This document shows positions 32,436-41,182 of a stretch of 60,634 nucleotides of DNA, piece by piece (positions within the stretch are counted from its first letter, which is position 1; each line of letters begins with the position of its first letter). Position numbers and translations under genes: made by a program. Under the pieces are notes generated by a model, which saw nothing but the letters and a program-made list of their open reading frames with translations, searched no databases and was not told where the DNA came from. Location: positions 1 through 60,634 of the forward strand of contig JACPNV010000042.1 of assembly GCA_016185305.1 (NCBI GenBank). Direction: 5' to 3'. This DNA is from Actinomycetota bacterium (GTDB lineage Bacteria; Actinomycetota; Acidimicrobiia; Acidimicrobiales; Acidimicrobilacustridaceae).

Positions 32436-33533
32436 TTACACCCGCGGATCGGTGTGCGACGCATCCTCCACGCGGACGACGAGGTCGTTGCGGGCCGCGG
32501 CCAGAAAGATCCCCTCGGATTCCAGGGCGGACTTCACCCGGAGGCGAAGCGCTCGCATGACCCCGAACTGGGAGGCAGGCTGGGTCTTGACGACCAGGCG
32601 GATGGTGACACCGGACGCCGTGAAGCTCTCGACCCCCCACACCTCGGGGGTGTCGAGGATCTCGGCTTGCCACTCTTGGGAGGCCGCGAGCGCCTCGGCC
32701 GTGTGCCGGATGACGTCTTGCGCTCGCTCGATGTCCGCGTCGTAGGGCACTTCGAGGTCGAGCACTGCTCGCGCCCATTCCTGCGACTTGTTCGCTACCC
32801 GCTGGATCTGGCCGTTTGGAACGTGCCACACCACGCCGTTGACATCGCGGACACGGGTCGATCGCAGCGTGAGCTTCTCGACGGTTCCCGACGCGTCGCC
32901 GAGATCGACGATGTCACCGACGCCGAACTGATCCTCGATGACGAGGAACAGCCCAGCAAGGAAGTCGCGCACCATGTACTGCGCGCCGAAGCCAAGCGCG
33001 ACGCCGATGATGCTGGCCGTCGCGAGCACCGGGCCCAAGTTGACCTCGAGCACGCCAAGGATCACGCTGATCGCGACCAACCAGATCACCGCGGTCGCGA
33101 TCCCGCTGAACACCGTCCCGAGCGTCTGGGCACGGGTCTCGCTTCGCAGGTTCACCTGGCCGGTCTTCAACAAGACGTCGGGAGACTTCTCGCGCAACCA
33201 GCGAACCGTCTTACGAGGCCCGCCCCCCATCACCTTCTTCACCGACCGCTTGATGACCCGACGGGCGATCCGGTTTCCGATCCACGCTACGACGACGACG
33301 AGCAGGATCGAGAGCGGCTTGCTCACGAACCAGTCGGCGAAACCGGCGAGCCAAGGGTTCTGCGTCTTGTCCAGGACGAACGTGCAGACCGAGGACGGGT
33401 TACCAGTACACGCACCCGAAAGGTTCGTCAGATCGTCGATGGGACCCTTGAACGGGTTGGCGACCGTCGTACCCGGCGCGGGTGGGGTGGCCTGGGCGAC
33501 GACGAGCGGGGCGAGCGGAGTCAAGATGGACAT
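32436..33533 (-). CDS. MscS-family mechanosensitive ion channel
   Basis: A 365-residue channel that opens under osmotic downshift. Three membrane segments precede the beta domain; the pore helix region is ASIIGVALGFGAQYMVRDFL, rich in Gly and Ala as in MscS TM3. It is followed by GDIVDLGDASGTVEKLTLRSTRVRD compressed over the usual beta-domain positions (about 205-230), with VWHVPNGQI. An N-terminal hydrophobic stretch (LTPLAPLVVAQA) may be a signal peptide, and two Cys at about 43 and 52 could pair outside. The ATG at 33533 begins the conserved part. Confidence 0.9.
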   Translation of the reverse strand: MSILTPLAPLVVAQATPPAPGTTVANPFKGPIDDLTNLSGACTGNPSSVCTFVLDKTQNPWLAGFADWFVSKPLSILLVVVVAWIGNRIARRVIKRSVKKVMGGGPRKTVRWLREKSPDVLLKTGQVNLRSETRAQTLGTVFSGIATAVIWLVAISVILGVLEVNLGPVLATASIIGVALGFGAQYMVRDFLAGLFLVIEDQFGVGDIVDLGDASGTVEKLTLRSTRVRDVNGVVWHVPNGQIQRVANKSQEWARAVLDLEVPYDADIERAQDVIRHTAEALAASQEWQAEILDTPEVWGVESFTASGVTIRLVVKTQPASQFGVMRALRLRVKSALESEGIFLAAARNDLVVRVEDASHTDPRV

Positions 33534-33690
33534 CGGCGATGGGTGGCGTCCAGAACCGGATCGTCGACTCGCGGACCCAGACGAGCGTACGACCCTAGTT
33601 GCCTCGGGCTGCGGGGCGCGAGCTGACCGATGCCGGGTTCGGGTGCTAAACCGGCGCCGAAGCGGGAAGGCTCTGGCACCAGGAGGTCGC

Positions 33691-35190
33691 GTGACCAATC
33701 GAGCTCGGTTGGGGGGTTCCGTCGCCGCGATCTCGGCCGCTCTGCTCCTCTCCGGCTCGCTCGCCGCGTGCGGCAACAACAACGCGAGCCCCCCTGCTCC
33801 GACCTCGAACCCACCGGCGAGCCGCGCTGGACAGGTCGGTCCTGATGCCACCTCACCGGAAGGGGGCGGGTCTCGGAGCACGATGGTGGCGTCGACGTCC
33901 TCGGGTCTTCGCGAGGGATGGAACGTCGTCGCGGCAGCACCCGATCGCTACACCAACGACAACGACGCCCTGTTGCACAACTTCGGCCAGGAGGTCGGGA
34001 TGGCGTTCGGAACGGGGGGCGCACCTGTCGTTGCGTGGGCCAACCTCCTGGACTCGCCCAGCAACGGCTTCACCATCTCCACCAGCCTGCTCGACCCGGC
34101 GGCCGGCTGGGCCCCGCCGACCGACGTCATCCGGGCTCGGCTGGCGCCCAGCGGGAACGGCCGCCTGTTCACCATCGCCGGCGACCCGGCGACGGGCGTC
34201 GTGGCGATAGCGCTCGAACGGCGCGACGACAACGGGAACGCGGCCGGCATCGACGTCTTGCTCTCTGGGGACAGCGGGCGAACCTGGACTCGCACCTCGG
34301 CGGTGGACGGCGAGGCCTATCTCCCCTCGGTCGCGGTGACTGGATCAGCGGTGCTCGTCGCCTACGCGAATGCGGATGGGTACGCGATGGCAAATGCGGT
34401 GCTCCCGCCTCTTCCGCGCACCGATCCGGCCGTTCCGGTCGACGCGAGCGGCGTCACATGGGCCGTGCAACCACTACCGGGCATCGAAGGATTCGTCGCC
34501 GCCGACGTGCAGCCCAGCGTCGCGGTGAGCGAGAACGGCCGGGTTGGCGTTGCGACCTTGCTCGCCTCCACCACGGGCCGCCGGCGGGCCGTCGCCTACA
34601 CGGCGATCGACGCCGGGACCGCACCGACATCGATCAAGGCCCTCGAACTTGACGGTGTGGTTCCCGGCTCGAGCTCGGTTGCCGTTGCGTTCCGAGGGGT
34701 CGACCCGGTCGTCGCGGCAGCCTTCGAACCGCGCCCCGATCCGAGCGTGCTGGCGATCCTGGCCGCCTCCACCGATGGAGGAGCGACGTTCGGGCCTTCG
34801 TCGACCGTGCCGAGGCAGTTGAGCGAGCGGGCGCCGTATGCCGTGAGCATGACGGTGGCCGGTGCGGCCGCCCGAACCGATCAGCCCGGTACCACCGCAA
34901 CCACCGCAGCGACCCCGGCCGGGCGAACGGTCCTCGTGTACAAGCCCGACAGCGCCGATGCCCAAGCTGGCCGGTGCGGCGTGCCGCGTACGGTGTCGTC
35001 AGAGGACCTGGTCACCTGGCAGACGTGCGGCCCCAGCATCGACGGCGTCGCACCGGCCACCGCCGTGCAGCCAGGCAACCGGCTTCCGGACGCTGTCACC
35101 GGACCAGACGGGGGCCTGTACCTCGCGGTCGCCAACCGCAACCGTTCCGCTCGCGTACCGGTGGGAATCGTCGTCTGGCGCGACGGCTGA
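33691..35190 (+). CDS. Secreted lipoprotein with Asp-box (BNR/sialidase-like) repeats
   Basis: A 499-residue exported lipoprotein. The GTG start has AGGAGG four bases upstream. The signal peptide AAISAALLLSGSLAAC ends in lipobox LAAC, and a Pro/Ser-rich linker follows. Asp-box motifs SGDSGRTW (about residue 190) and STDGGATF (about 360) mark a beta-propeller as in sialidases and BNR proteins, but no catalytic Arg triad can be assigned. Two late Cys (GRCGVP and WQTCGP) may pair. It diverges from the mscS gene. Confidence 0.82.
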   Translation: MTNRARLGGSVAAISAALLLSGSLAACGNNNASPPAPTSNPPASRAGQVGPDATSPEGGGSRSTMVASTSSGLREGWNVVAAAPDRYTNDNDALLHNFGQEVGMAFGTGGAPVVAWANLLDSPSNGFTISTSLLDPAAGWAPPTDVIRARLAPSGNGRLFTIAGDPATGVVAIALERRDDNGNAAGIDVLLSGDSGRTWTRTSAVDGEAYLPSVAVTGSAVLVAYANADGYAMANAVLPPLPRTDPAVPVDASGVTWAVQPLPGIEGFVAADVQPSVAVSENGRVGVATLLASTTGRRRAVAYTAIDAGTAPTSIKALELDGVVPGSSSVAVAFRGVDPVVAAAFEPRPDPSVLAILAASTDGGATFGPSSTVPRQLSERAPYAVSMTVAGAAARTDQPGTTATTAATPAGRTVLVYKPDSADAQAGRCGVPRTVSSEDLVTWQTCGPSIDGVAPATAVQPGNRLPDAVTGPDGGLYLAVANRNRSARVPVGIVVWRDG

Positions 35191-35214
35191 GCGGGCGGCC
35201 CACCCCCCGTGAGC

Positions 35215-35796
35215 TCAGCCGAGGTTCTCGGCCACGAAGTCCCAGTTGAGGAGCTTGTCGATGAACGTTGCGATGTAGTTGGGGCGCGCGTTCCGGAAGT
35301 CGATGTAGTAGGCGTGCTCCCAGACGTCGATCGTGAGCAACGCTTTGGCGCTGTGCTTCATCGGCAGGTCGGCGTTGGCGGTCTGCATGATCTCCAGCGA
35401 CCCGCCGGTGTCGACCAGCCACGCCCAACCCGACCCGAACTGGGTGGTCGCCGCCGCTGCGAACTTGTCCTTGAAGTTGTCGTAGGAGCCGAACGCTCGG
35501 CTGATCTTGTCGGCGACAGCCCCGGTCGGGGCTCCACCCCCGCCCGGCTTCATCGAGCTCCAGTAGAACGTGTGGTTCCAGATCTGGGCGGCGTTGTTGA
35601 ACATGCCACCTTCGGACTTCATGATGATGTCGTCGAGGGAGGCGTTCTCGTCGCCGGTGCCCTCAACGAGCTTGTTGAGGTTGGTGACGTAGGTCTGGTG
35701 GTGCTTGCCGTAGTGGTAGTCGAGCGTTTCTTCGCTGATGCCATAGGGAGCAAGGGCATCCTTCGCGTACGGCAGGGGCGGCAGCTCGAAGGCCAT
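35215..35796 (-). CDS. Superoxide dismutase, Fe/Mn type
   Basis: Dismutates superoxide in the cytoplasm. The 193-residue protein has all four metal ligands: His28 (DYHYGKHH), His75 (WNHTFYW), Asp157 and His161 (DVWEHAYYID). The segment AAQIWNHTFYWSSM and the short length are as in iron-type SodB proteins; the metal cannot be fixed by eye. GAGAGGAC lies upstream of the ATG. It converges with the Asp-box lipoprotein gene, with only 24 bases between. Confidence 0.95.
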   Translation of the reverse strand: MAFELPPLPYAKDALAPYGISEETLDYHYGKHHQTYVTNLNKLVEGTGDENASLDDIIMKSEGGMFNNAAQIWNHTFYWSSMKPGGGGAPTGAVADKISRAFGSYDNFKDKFAAAATTQFGSGWAWLVDTGGSLEIMQTANADLPMKHSAKALLTIDVWEHAYYIDFRNARPNYIATFIDKLLNWDFVAENLG

Positions 35797-35872
35797 TCGG
35801 TGTCCTCTCTCATCAGAGCTCGTTGTCGCTGATCGGCGAAACGCCTGTGACCCTATCGCGCCAAAAACGCGA

Positions 35873-37834
35873 TCAGTTCATGCCGTCCCGCACGATGGCG
35901 GCGATGACCCGGAGGATCAGGACCACCGAGCCGAGCAAGCCGACATACCCGAACAGCTGGAAGAACGCCTCACCGGTGACGACCGTCTCCTGCGAGATGG
36001 AGAGCAGCACAACGGAGATGACGCCGAGAGCGGCTCCGAGGAAGCCCATCATCACCCGGTTGACCATGCGGGAGACGAACCGGGTGTCGTCGGATGTCGA
36101 GAACAGCGAGACCCGGGCCAGCAGCTCGCCCCGCTCGACCTGGGTGGCGATCCGGTCGGCGTGCCTCGGCAGTTGCCGCAGGACAGGCATGAGGGTCAGC
36201 AACTCGTGCTTGGCCATCTCTTCGAGGTTGGCGCTGCCGAACTGATCCGCCGCGAACTCGGCGGCGATGCGCTGGGCGTGGTCCGGCAGGCTGAAGCCGG
36301 GCGACATCGTGCCGAGGGTGCCCTCGAGGACGACGAGCGCGCGAGAGAAGGTGGTGAGGTCGGAAGGCACGCCGATGCCGAAGCGAGTCAGCAGCTCGAG
36401 GAGACCGTGCAGTGCTTTGGCATCCACCGACGCTCCCTGGCCGACATGAACGGACATGAACCGCGAGAGCGCTCGTTCGAGCGCATCGAGGTCGACATCG
36501 GCACCGATGCTGCACACCTCGCTGACCGCTTGACGCAACATGGCGGCGTCGCGCAGGCTGACCGACAGCAGCATCTGCCGTAGCGACGCCTGGGTGAGCG
36601 GATCGAGCCGGCCAGTCGCGCCGAAGTCGATCATCCCGATGTCGCCGTCGCGCAGCACGAAGACGTTTCCCGGATGGAGATCGGCGTGGAACAGCCCGTC
36701 GGTCAGCATCTGCTTCAAGGCCGCCCGGAGCAAGCGATCGGCGAGCTCCTCGGTGTCGAAGCCCATGTCCGCGATGGTCCCGCTCTCCCGCGCGGACACC
36801 CCGTCGAGGCGTTCCTGCACGAGAAGGCGTTGGGTCGAGAACTCGTCGTAGATGCGGGGGACGTGGATGCCCGGCTCGTCCGCCATGCTGCGACCGATCT
36901 CGGTCGTGTTGCGGCCCTCGACCCGGAAGTCGAGCTCCTGCCGAACCCCGTCGGCGAAATCCTCCGCGAGCTCGTGGATGCGATAGCGCCGTCCCTGCGG
37001 CGTCCTGTCCTGGAGGCGTTGGGTGATGCGCAGCATGATGCCGAGATCGCGTTCGATGACCTTGGCGATGCCCGGGCGCTGCACCTTCACCACGACCGCC
37101 TCGCCACTGCGCAGGGTGGCGAAATAGGCCTGGGCGATCGACGCCGCGGCCACCGGCTGCCAGTCGAACTCGGCGAACACCTGCCCGACGGGGTGGCCGA
37201 GCTGCCGCTCGATCACTGACTCCATGGAGCTCGGCGACGCCAGCGCCACATCGTCTTGGAGCTTCGACAGCTCGGCGATCGCGTCCTTCGGGAGCAGATC
37301 GGTGCGAGTCGACGCCACCTGGCCGAGCTTCACGAACATCCCACCCATCTGTTCGAGTGCCCGCCGAGCGCGCGCCTCGGGCGGCTCACGCTCGGCGTCG
37401 GCATTGCGCTTCGCACGACCGAGAAGATGGCCAAAGCCGTTCGCCCGGGCGATCCTGGCCAGTTCGCGGGTCCGGCGGAAGGTGTCGAGCTGGAGCTGGA
37501 TGTGGCGGAGCGGGCGCGGCACCTCGAACAGACCGGCCTCGTCACCCCGAGCGAGGGTGCCCGGCCGGGCGAGCATGTCGACGCCGACGGCCACGATCAT
37601 CGTGAACAGGAACGCCAAGGCGAGCGTGTCGCGCACAAAGCCCGGAGCGGTGAGCTCGCGGCCCGCCACGATCCAGGCGCAGAGGATGGCCAAGAGCCAC
37701 GCCACGAGGATCGAGATGAGGCTCGCCGACCACGAGCGCCGAACGCCGATGAGGCGGGTCGCGATCCACGAGACGATCACCAGACCCGGAATGAGCACGA
37801 TGAGCTCGACGGCGAACCGCCCCCCTTGGTCCAT
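35873..37834 (-). CDS. UbiB/ABC1 atypical kinase-like membrane protein
   Basis: A 653-residue protein of the ABC1/ADCK/UbiB family, linked to quinone metabolism and membrane homeostasis. Two or three membrane segments come first (to about residue 90). The kinase-like core has the family-specific KxGQ motif (FVKLGQVASTR near 167), the QRPG segment, HADLHPGN near 382 and DFGATGRL near 398. Two more membrane helices end the protein. The full N-terminal membrane part makes it longer than E. coli UbiB (546). It stands alone, without ubiquinone or menaquinone genes nearby. Confidence 0.92.
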   Translation of the reverse strand: MDQGGRFAVELIVLIPGLVIVSWIATRLIGVRRSWSASLISILVAWLLAILCAWIVAGRELTAPGFVRDTLALAFLFTMIVAVGVDMLARPGTLARGDEAGLFEVPRPLRHIQLQLDTFRRTRELARIARANGFGHLLGRAKRNADAEREPPEARARRALEQMGGMFVKLGQVASTRTDLLPKDAIAELSKLQDDVALASPSSMESVIERQLGHPVGQVFAEFDWQPVAAASIAQAYFATLRSGEAVVVKVQRPGIAKVIERDLGIMLRITQRLQDRTPQGRRYRIHELAEDFADGVRQELDFRVEGRNTTEIGRSMADEPGIHVPRIYDEFSTQRLLVQERLDGVSARESGTIADMGFDTEELADRLLRAALKQMLTDGLFHADLHPGNVFVLRDGDIGMIDFGATGRLDPLTQASLRQMLLSVSLRDAAMLRQAVSEVCSIGADVDLDALERALSRFMSVHVGQGASVDAKALHGLLELLTRFGIGVPSDLTTFSRALVVLEGTLGTMSPGFSLPDHAQRIAAEFAADQFGSANLEEMAKHELLTLMPVLRQLPRHADRIATQVERGELLARVSLFSTSDDTRFVSRMVNRVMMGFLGAALGVISVVLLSISQETVVTGEAFFQLFGYVGLLGSVVLILRVIAAIVRDGMN

Positions 37835-37943
37835 GGCCGTTTTCTAGTGGACGCAGGGCCGCGGGTGCGGCCCGCAGGGCAGAGCCCGATCACGCCACTC
37901 CACGCGACCGCCGCCGCCGGCCTTCGGAACCAGCCGGAAAAGA

Positions 37944-37975
37944 GCGAAGGCCCTGGCATCGACCAGGGCCTTCGC
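37944..37975 (-). terminator. Rho-independent terminator of the transglycosylase-like gene
   Basis: A perfect 13-bp stem (37944-37956 with 37963-37975) with a 6-base loop, followed on the minus strand by TCTTTT. It lies 36 bases after the stop at 38012 and ahead of the UbiB-like gene. Confidence 0.85.
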
Positions 37976-38011
37976 GGGGTTGGGTTGAGGTCTGTGCCGC
38001 TCGCGGCGGTG

Positions 38012-38725
38012 CTAGCAGCCGCCGCCCCACGGGGCCGAGCCCTGCCAGGAGTAGAGCTGCGCTGCCATCGCGTCCTGGTCGGCCGACGACCACGACGTCA
38101 CCGGGCGGCCGGCAAGATCGGGGCGACCGGCGCGCAGCGCCGTGTTGCGGGCTGTCTGCGGCATGAACTGGTAGGCGCCAGCAGCCCCACTCGATCCGTT
38201 GACGGCGCTGTATTGGCCGCGGGACTCACGATTGCGCACGCAATTGAGGAAGCCACCACCACTACCGCCGCCGCGGGTGGCTGTCGGGTGAGCCGCCGTC
38301 TTGGCGCTGCTCGCCGGAGCGCTCTTGGGCGCAGAGACCCTCGGCGCCGGGATGGGGGCCGGGGTCTGGAACATCTTCACGAAGGCTTCGCGCTGCTCAG
38401 GGGTCGCGACGTAGAACATGAACGCGAAGCGCTGCTCAGGCGTCCAGAACATCTGGATGAAGGCCTGGCGTTCTTCGGGGGTTGCGCTCTGCAGCTTCAG
38501 CAGAGCGGCTTGTTCCGCCGTGTTCTCCACCGCTGCCGAAGCCGGAGTCGACTCGGCAACGAGACTGGTCGCCGGAGCTTCGACGGCCGGGGGCGCCGTG
38601 CTCCCATCGGACTGCGCCAGGGCTGGGACAGCAACGACAGCGGCGGTGGCGGCGACGACACCGGCGCCGGCGAACCCGGCAGCCTGACGCAGACGACGTC
38701 TTCGAACGATCTTGGTCGGGGTCAT
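38012..38725 (-). CDS. Secreted Rpf/transglycosylase-like protein with 13-residue repeats
   Basis: A 237-residue exported protein. A twin-Arg-like basic start (VRRRRLRQ) leads into a signal peptide ending VPALAQ. Residues 82-120 are three 13-residue repeats (TPEERQAFIQMFW, TPEQRFAFMFYVA, TPEQREAFVKMFQ). After a Pro/Ala linker comes a lysozyme-fold domain with the catalytic Glu167 in NRESRGQY and GAAGAYQFMPQTA; Cys162 and Cys237 may pair. It resembles resuscitation-promoting factors and other muralytic transglycosylases. AAGGAG lies upstream of the ATG, and a strong terminator follows. Confidence 0.85.
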   Translation of the reverse strand: MTPTKIVRRRRLRQAAGFAGAGVVAATAAVVAVPALAQSDGSTAPPAVEAPATSLVAESTPASAAVENTAEQAALLKLQSATPEERQAFIQMFWTPEQRFAFMFYVATPEQREAFVKMFQTPAPIPAPRVSAPKSAPASSAKTAAHPTATRGGGSGGGFLNCVRNRESRGQYSAVNGSSGAAGAYQFMPQTARNTALRAGRPDLAGRPVTSWSSADQDAMAAQLYSWQGSAPWGGGC

Positions 38726-39211
38726 TTCCTCTTCTCCTTGGCCGCCCGCCGGCGGCATCGGGGGTTGAACGGACGACCAGGGTTGCGGGGTCTGTCATCA
38801 AATCGCAACTCCTCCGCAACCGCTCCGCGATCATTGCCACGATTTCGTCGTGTGAATCACCTGCTTGTTGTTTCAGCTCGACTGTCAGAGGACGCGCGAC
38901 AGCCAGGCCCGCAACCATGGACTCTGTGCCGGCTTTCGCCTTGCTGTCCCACGTTGTGTATTAGAGAAGATAGTTGTCGCTGGACCAGGATCGCGTGACG
39001 AATGTCACCGGCTCCAGACTGGTGCCGCAACGTCGAAACAGCCCGCGCGCGACAAACTCACGTTGCGTCGGTGCCACCGGCCGCGCTTACCACGATGGGT
39101 GCATCTGGGCGCGGATGGTCGTCATCGAGGCGCCCGACCGGGGATCTGTTGGCCTCAACGTTCGACCTCAACGTTCGACGCGAGATCGAGCGTTGGTCGC
39201 GGTTCAGCTCG
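38726..39211. other. Intergenic region upstream of the transglycosylase-like gene
   Basis: About 490 bases with markedly lower GC between 38780 and 39010 and no convincing gene. It should contain the promoter and a long leader for the 38725 gene; rpf-type genes often have a c-di-AMP riboswitch here, but I could not find its conserved boxes. The part near 39150-39195 holds a 13-bp direct repeat (CCTCAACGTTCGA twice) and a hairpin. Confidence 0.55.
39169..39195 (-). terminator. Candidate hairpin after msrA
   Basis: CAACGTTCGA pairs with TCGAGCGTTG (10 bp with one wobble) around a 7-base loop, 17 bases beyond the msrA stop. No T run follows, so termination is uncertain. Confidence 0.4.
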
Positions 39212-39865
39212 TCAGTCCGAGCGGGCGATGCCGACAGGGCAGCTCACCCCGGTGCCGCCCAGACCGCAGTAGCCGTTCGGATTCTTGCCGAGGTACTGCT
39301 GGTGGTACGGCTCGGCGTAGTAGAAGGTCGGCGCGGGTGCGATCTCAGTCGTGATCTCGCCATACCCGGCACCGTCGAGCTCAGCCTGGAACATGGCCTT
39401 TGACTGCTCGAGCACATCGCGTTGCGCGTCGGTGGTCCAGTACGCGGCCGACCGGTACTGCGTACCTCGGTCGTTGCCCTGGCGCATGCCTTGGGTCGGG
39501 TCGTGCCCCTCCCAGAAGACCGACAGGAGCTGGTCGTAGCGCACGACCGTGGGGTCGTACACGACGAGGACGGCCTCGGCATGGCCCGTCCTTCCCGTAC
39601 ACGTCTCCTCATACGTCGGGTTGGGGGTGTAGCCCCCCGCGTAACCGACCGCGGTGGAGTAGACGCCGTCGACCTCCCAGAACTTCCGTTCGGCTCCCCA
39701 GAAGCAGCCCATCGCGAAGATGGCCGTCTGGAGGCCCTCGGGGAACGGCGGCTTGAGGGGATGGCCGTTGATGAAGTGGGTCTCGGGCACCGGCATCTCG
39801 TCGTTCCGGCCCTCGAGAGCCCGCTCGGGCGCCACCATCTCCGGGTTGCTCTTGCCGAACAGCAT
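39212..39865 (-). CDS. msrA: Peptide methionine sulfoxide reductase MsrA
   Basis: Reduces methionine-S-sulfoxide in proteins. The 217-residue protein has the active-site motif GCFWG with Cys54, preceded by the usual ATFAMG-like strand (AIFAMG). The blocks [10 protein letters not shown] and YHQQYL are present, and the C-terminal resolving cysteines lie in [13 protein letters not shown] 45-residue N-terminal extension is as in E. coli MsrA. GGGAGGAAGAG lies before the ATG, a strong ribosome binding site. Confidence 0.96.
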   Translation of the reverse strand: MLFGKSNPEMVAPERALEGRNDEMPVPETHFINGHPLKPPFPEGLQTAIFAMGCFWGAERKFWEVDGVYSTAVGYAGGYTPNPTYEETCTGRTGHAEAVLVVYDPTVVRYDQLLSVFWEGHDPTQGMRQGNDRGTQYRSAAYWTTDAQRDVLEQSKAMFQAELDGAGYGEITTEIAPAPTFYYAEPYHQQYLGKNPNGYCGLGGTGVSCPVGIARSD

Positions 39866-40012
39866 CTCTTCCTCCCGATAGGTCGTGCGTCGAGACCGGT
39901 TTCACCGTAACGCGCACCGAGGTGCCCGGGACCCACCGGCCCGGCTCCCGACAACACCCGGCCGCGCACCGCGGCCAGCAGAGCGCAGGCCATCCGCGAT
40001 TTGGTCGTGCTG

Positions 40013-40018
40013 TAGGTT
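40013..40018 (+). promoter_or_regulatory. -10 box TAGGTT for the ligase gene
   Basis: TAGGTT ends 9 bases before the ATG at 40028. The spacing fits a leaderless or nearly leaderless transcript. Confidence 0.35.
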
Positions 40019-40027
40019 CAGCGGCGG

Positions 40028-41182
40028 ATGGACATCGAGTTCGCCAGCAGCAGCGGACCCTCCCTCGGCATCGAGCTCGAGTTGACCTTGGTCGACCAGG
40101 AGTCGCTGGGCCTGGTCAGCGCGGCATCGGAGCTGCTCACCGAGTTGGGCAAGGGGCATCCGGCCGGCGAGCATCCGAGGGTCAAGCACGAGCTGTTCGA
40201 GTGCACCATCGAGATCATCACCGGGGTGTGCACGACGGTGCGCGAAGCGCAGGCCGATCTGCAAGCGACGCTCGGCGAAGTGCGCGACGCGGCCGAGCGG
40301 CGCGGGCTCACCGTGATGGCCATCGGTACCCATCCGTTCGCGGGCTGGCGTCAGCAGGTGGTGAGCCCGAACCCTCGCTATCACGAGCTGCTCGACGAGA
40401 TGCAGTGGACGGCGCGGCGACTCCTCATCTTCGGCACCCACTTCCACGTCGGTGTCCGGTCCGCGGAGAAGTCGATCGCCATCGCCACCGCGCTGCAGGC
40501 CTATCTTCCCCACTTCTTGATGCTGTCGGCGTCGAGCCCGTACTGGGAGCGCGAGGACAGCGGCCTCGCCTCCAGCCGCATCAAGGTCTTCGAGTCCCTA
40601 CCCACCGCCGGCCTCCCGCCCCGGCTCGCGAACTGGCACGAGTTCGAGGAGTTCATGGAGACCCTCATCCAGGCCGGCTGCATCAAGACCATCCGCGAGG
40701 TGTGGTGGGACATCCGTCCCCACCCGAACTTCGGGACCGTCGAGCTCCGCATGTGCGACGCGATCCCGACCCTGAAAGAAGCGGCGGCGCTGGCGGCGCT
40801 GGCCCAATGCCTCGTCCAGTCGCTCGACGATCGCTTCGACGACGGAACGTTCCCCGGCGCACCCCGCGAGTGGACGGTGCGCGAGAACAAGTGGCTGGCT
40901 GCCCGGCACGGGACCGACGCCGACCTCATCGTCGACAACCAGGGCACCCGGCGGCCGGCCCGCGAGCTCATCACCGAGCTGGTGCAGCAGCTCGAACCGG
41001 TCGCCAGCCACCTCGACTGTGAGACCGAGCTCGAAGATGTGCTCGGGATCGTCGAGGAAGGACCGAGCTATCTGCGCCAGCGGCGCATCGTGCAGGCCGG
41101 AGGCGACGGCAAGGACATCGTCCGCGCCGCCATCGCCGAGTTGGCATCGGGCTTGTCCACCGACGCTCGAAAGGCACCGTGA
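40028..41182 (+). CDS. YbdK-type glutamate-cysteine ligase / carboxylate-amine ligase
   Basis: A 384-residue ATP-dependent ligase of the GCS2 family. The opening LGIELELTLVD gives metal-binding Glu residues; GTHFHVGV and RSAEKSIAIA form the nucleotide-binding part, and EVWWDIRPHPNFGTVELRMCD is split over the active-site strand near residues 222-242. Relatives make gamma-glutamylcysteine weakly or serve other amines; in mycothiol-producing actinobacteria the role is unclear. Its stop overlaps the start of the M20 gene (GTGA), so the two are coupled. Confidence 0.88.
   Translation: MDIEFASSSGPSLGIELELTLVDQESLGLVSAASELLTELGKGHPAGEHPRVKHELFECTIEIITGVCTTVREAQADLQATLGEVRDAAERRGLTVMAIGTHPFAGWRQQVVSPNPRYHELLDEMQWTARRLLIFGTHFHVGVRSAEKSIAIATALQAYLPHFLMLSASSPYWEREDSGLASSRIKVFESLPTAGLPPRLANWHEFEEFMETLIQAGCIKTIREVWWDIRPHPNFGTVELRMCDAIPTLKEAAALAALAQCLVQSLDDRFDDGTFPGAPREWTVRENKWLAARHGTDADLIVDNQGTRRPARELITELVQQLEPVASHLDCETELEDVLGIVEEGPSYLRQRRIVQAGGDGKDIVRAAIAELASGLSTDARKAP

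Noticed and set aside
38436..38918. A minus-strand frame upstream of and overlapping the transglycosylase-like gene (LKQQAGDSHDEIVAMIAERL)
   Set aside because: The first part looks helical, but the frame runs far into the next gene out of phase and has no start signals; most likely chance in a leader region.
37256..38998. A 580-codon plus-strand frame spanning the UbiB-like and transglycosylase-like genes
   Set aside because: It crosses two well-supported minus-strand genes and a terminator, and has no recognisable motif.
38726..39010. Possible c-di-AMP (ydaO) riboswitch before the rpf-like gene
   Set aside because: The region is suitably placed and AT-richer, but I could not identify the conserved GGGGAA and GGGTGAA boxes or the expected helices. 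A covariance-model search would decide.
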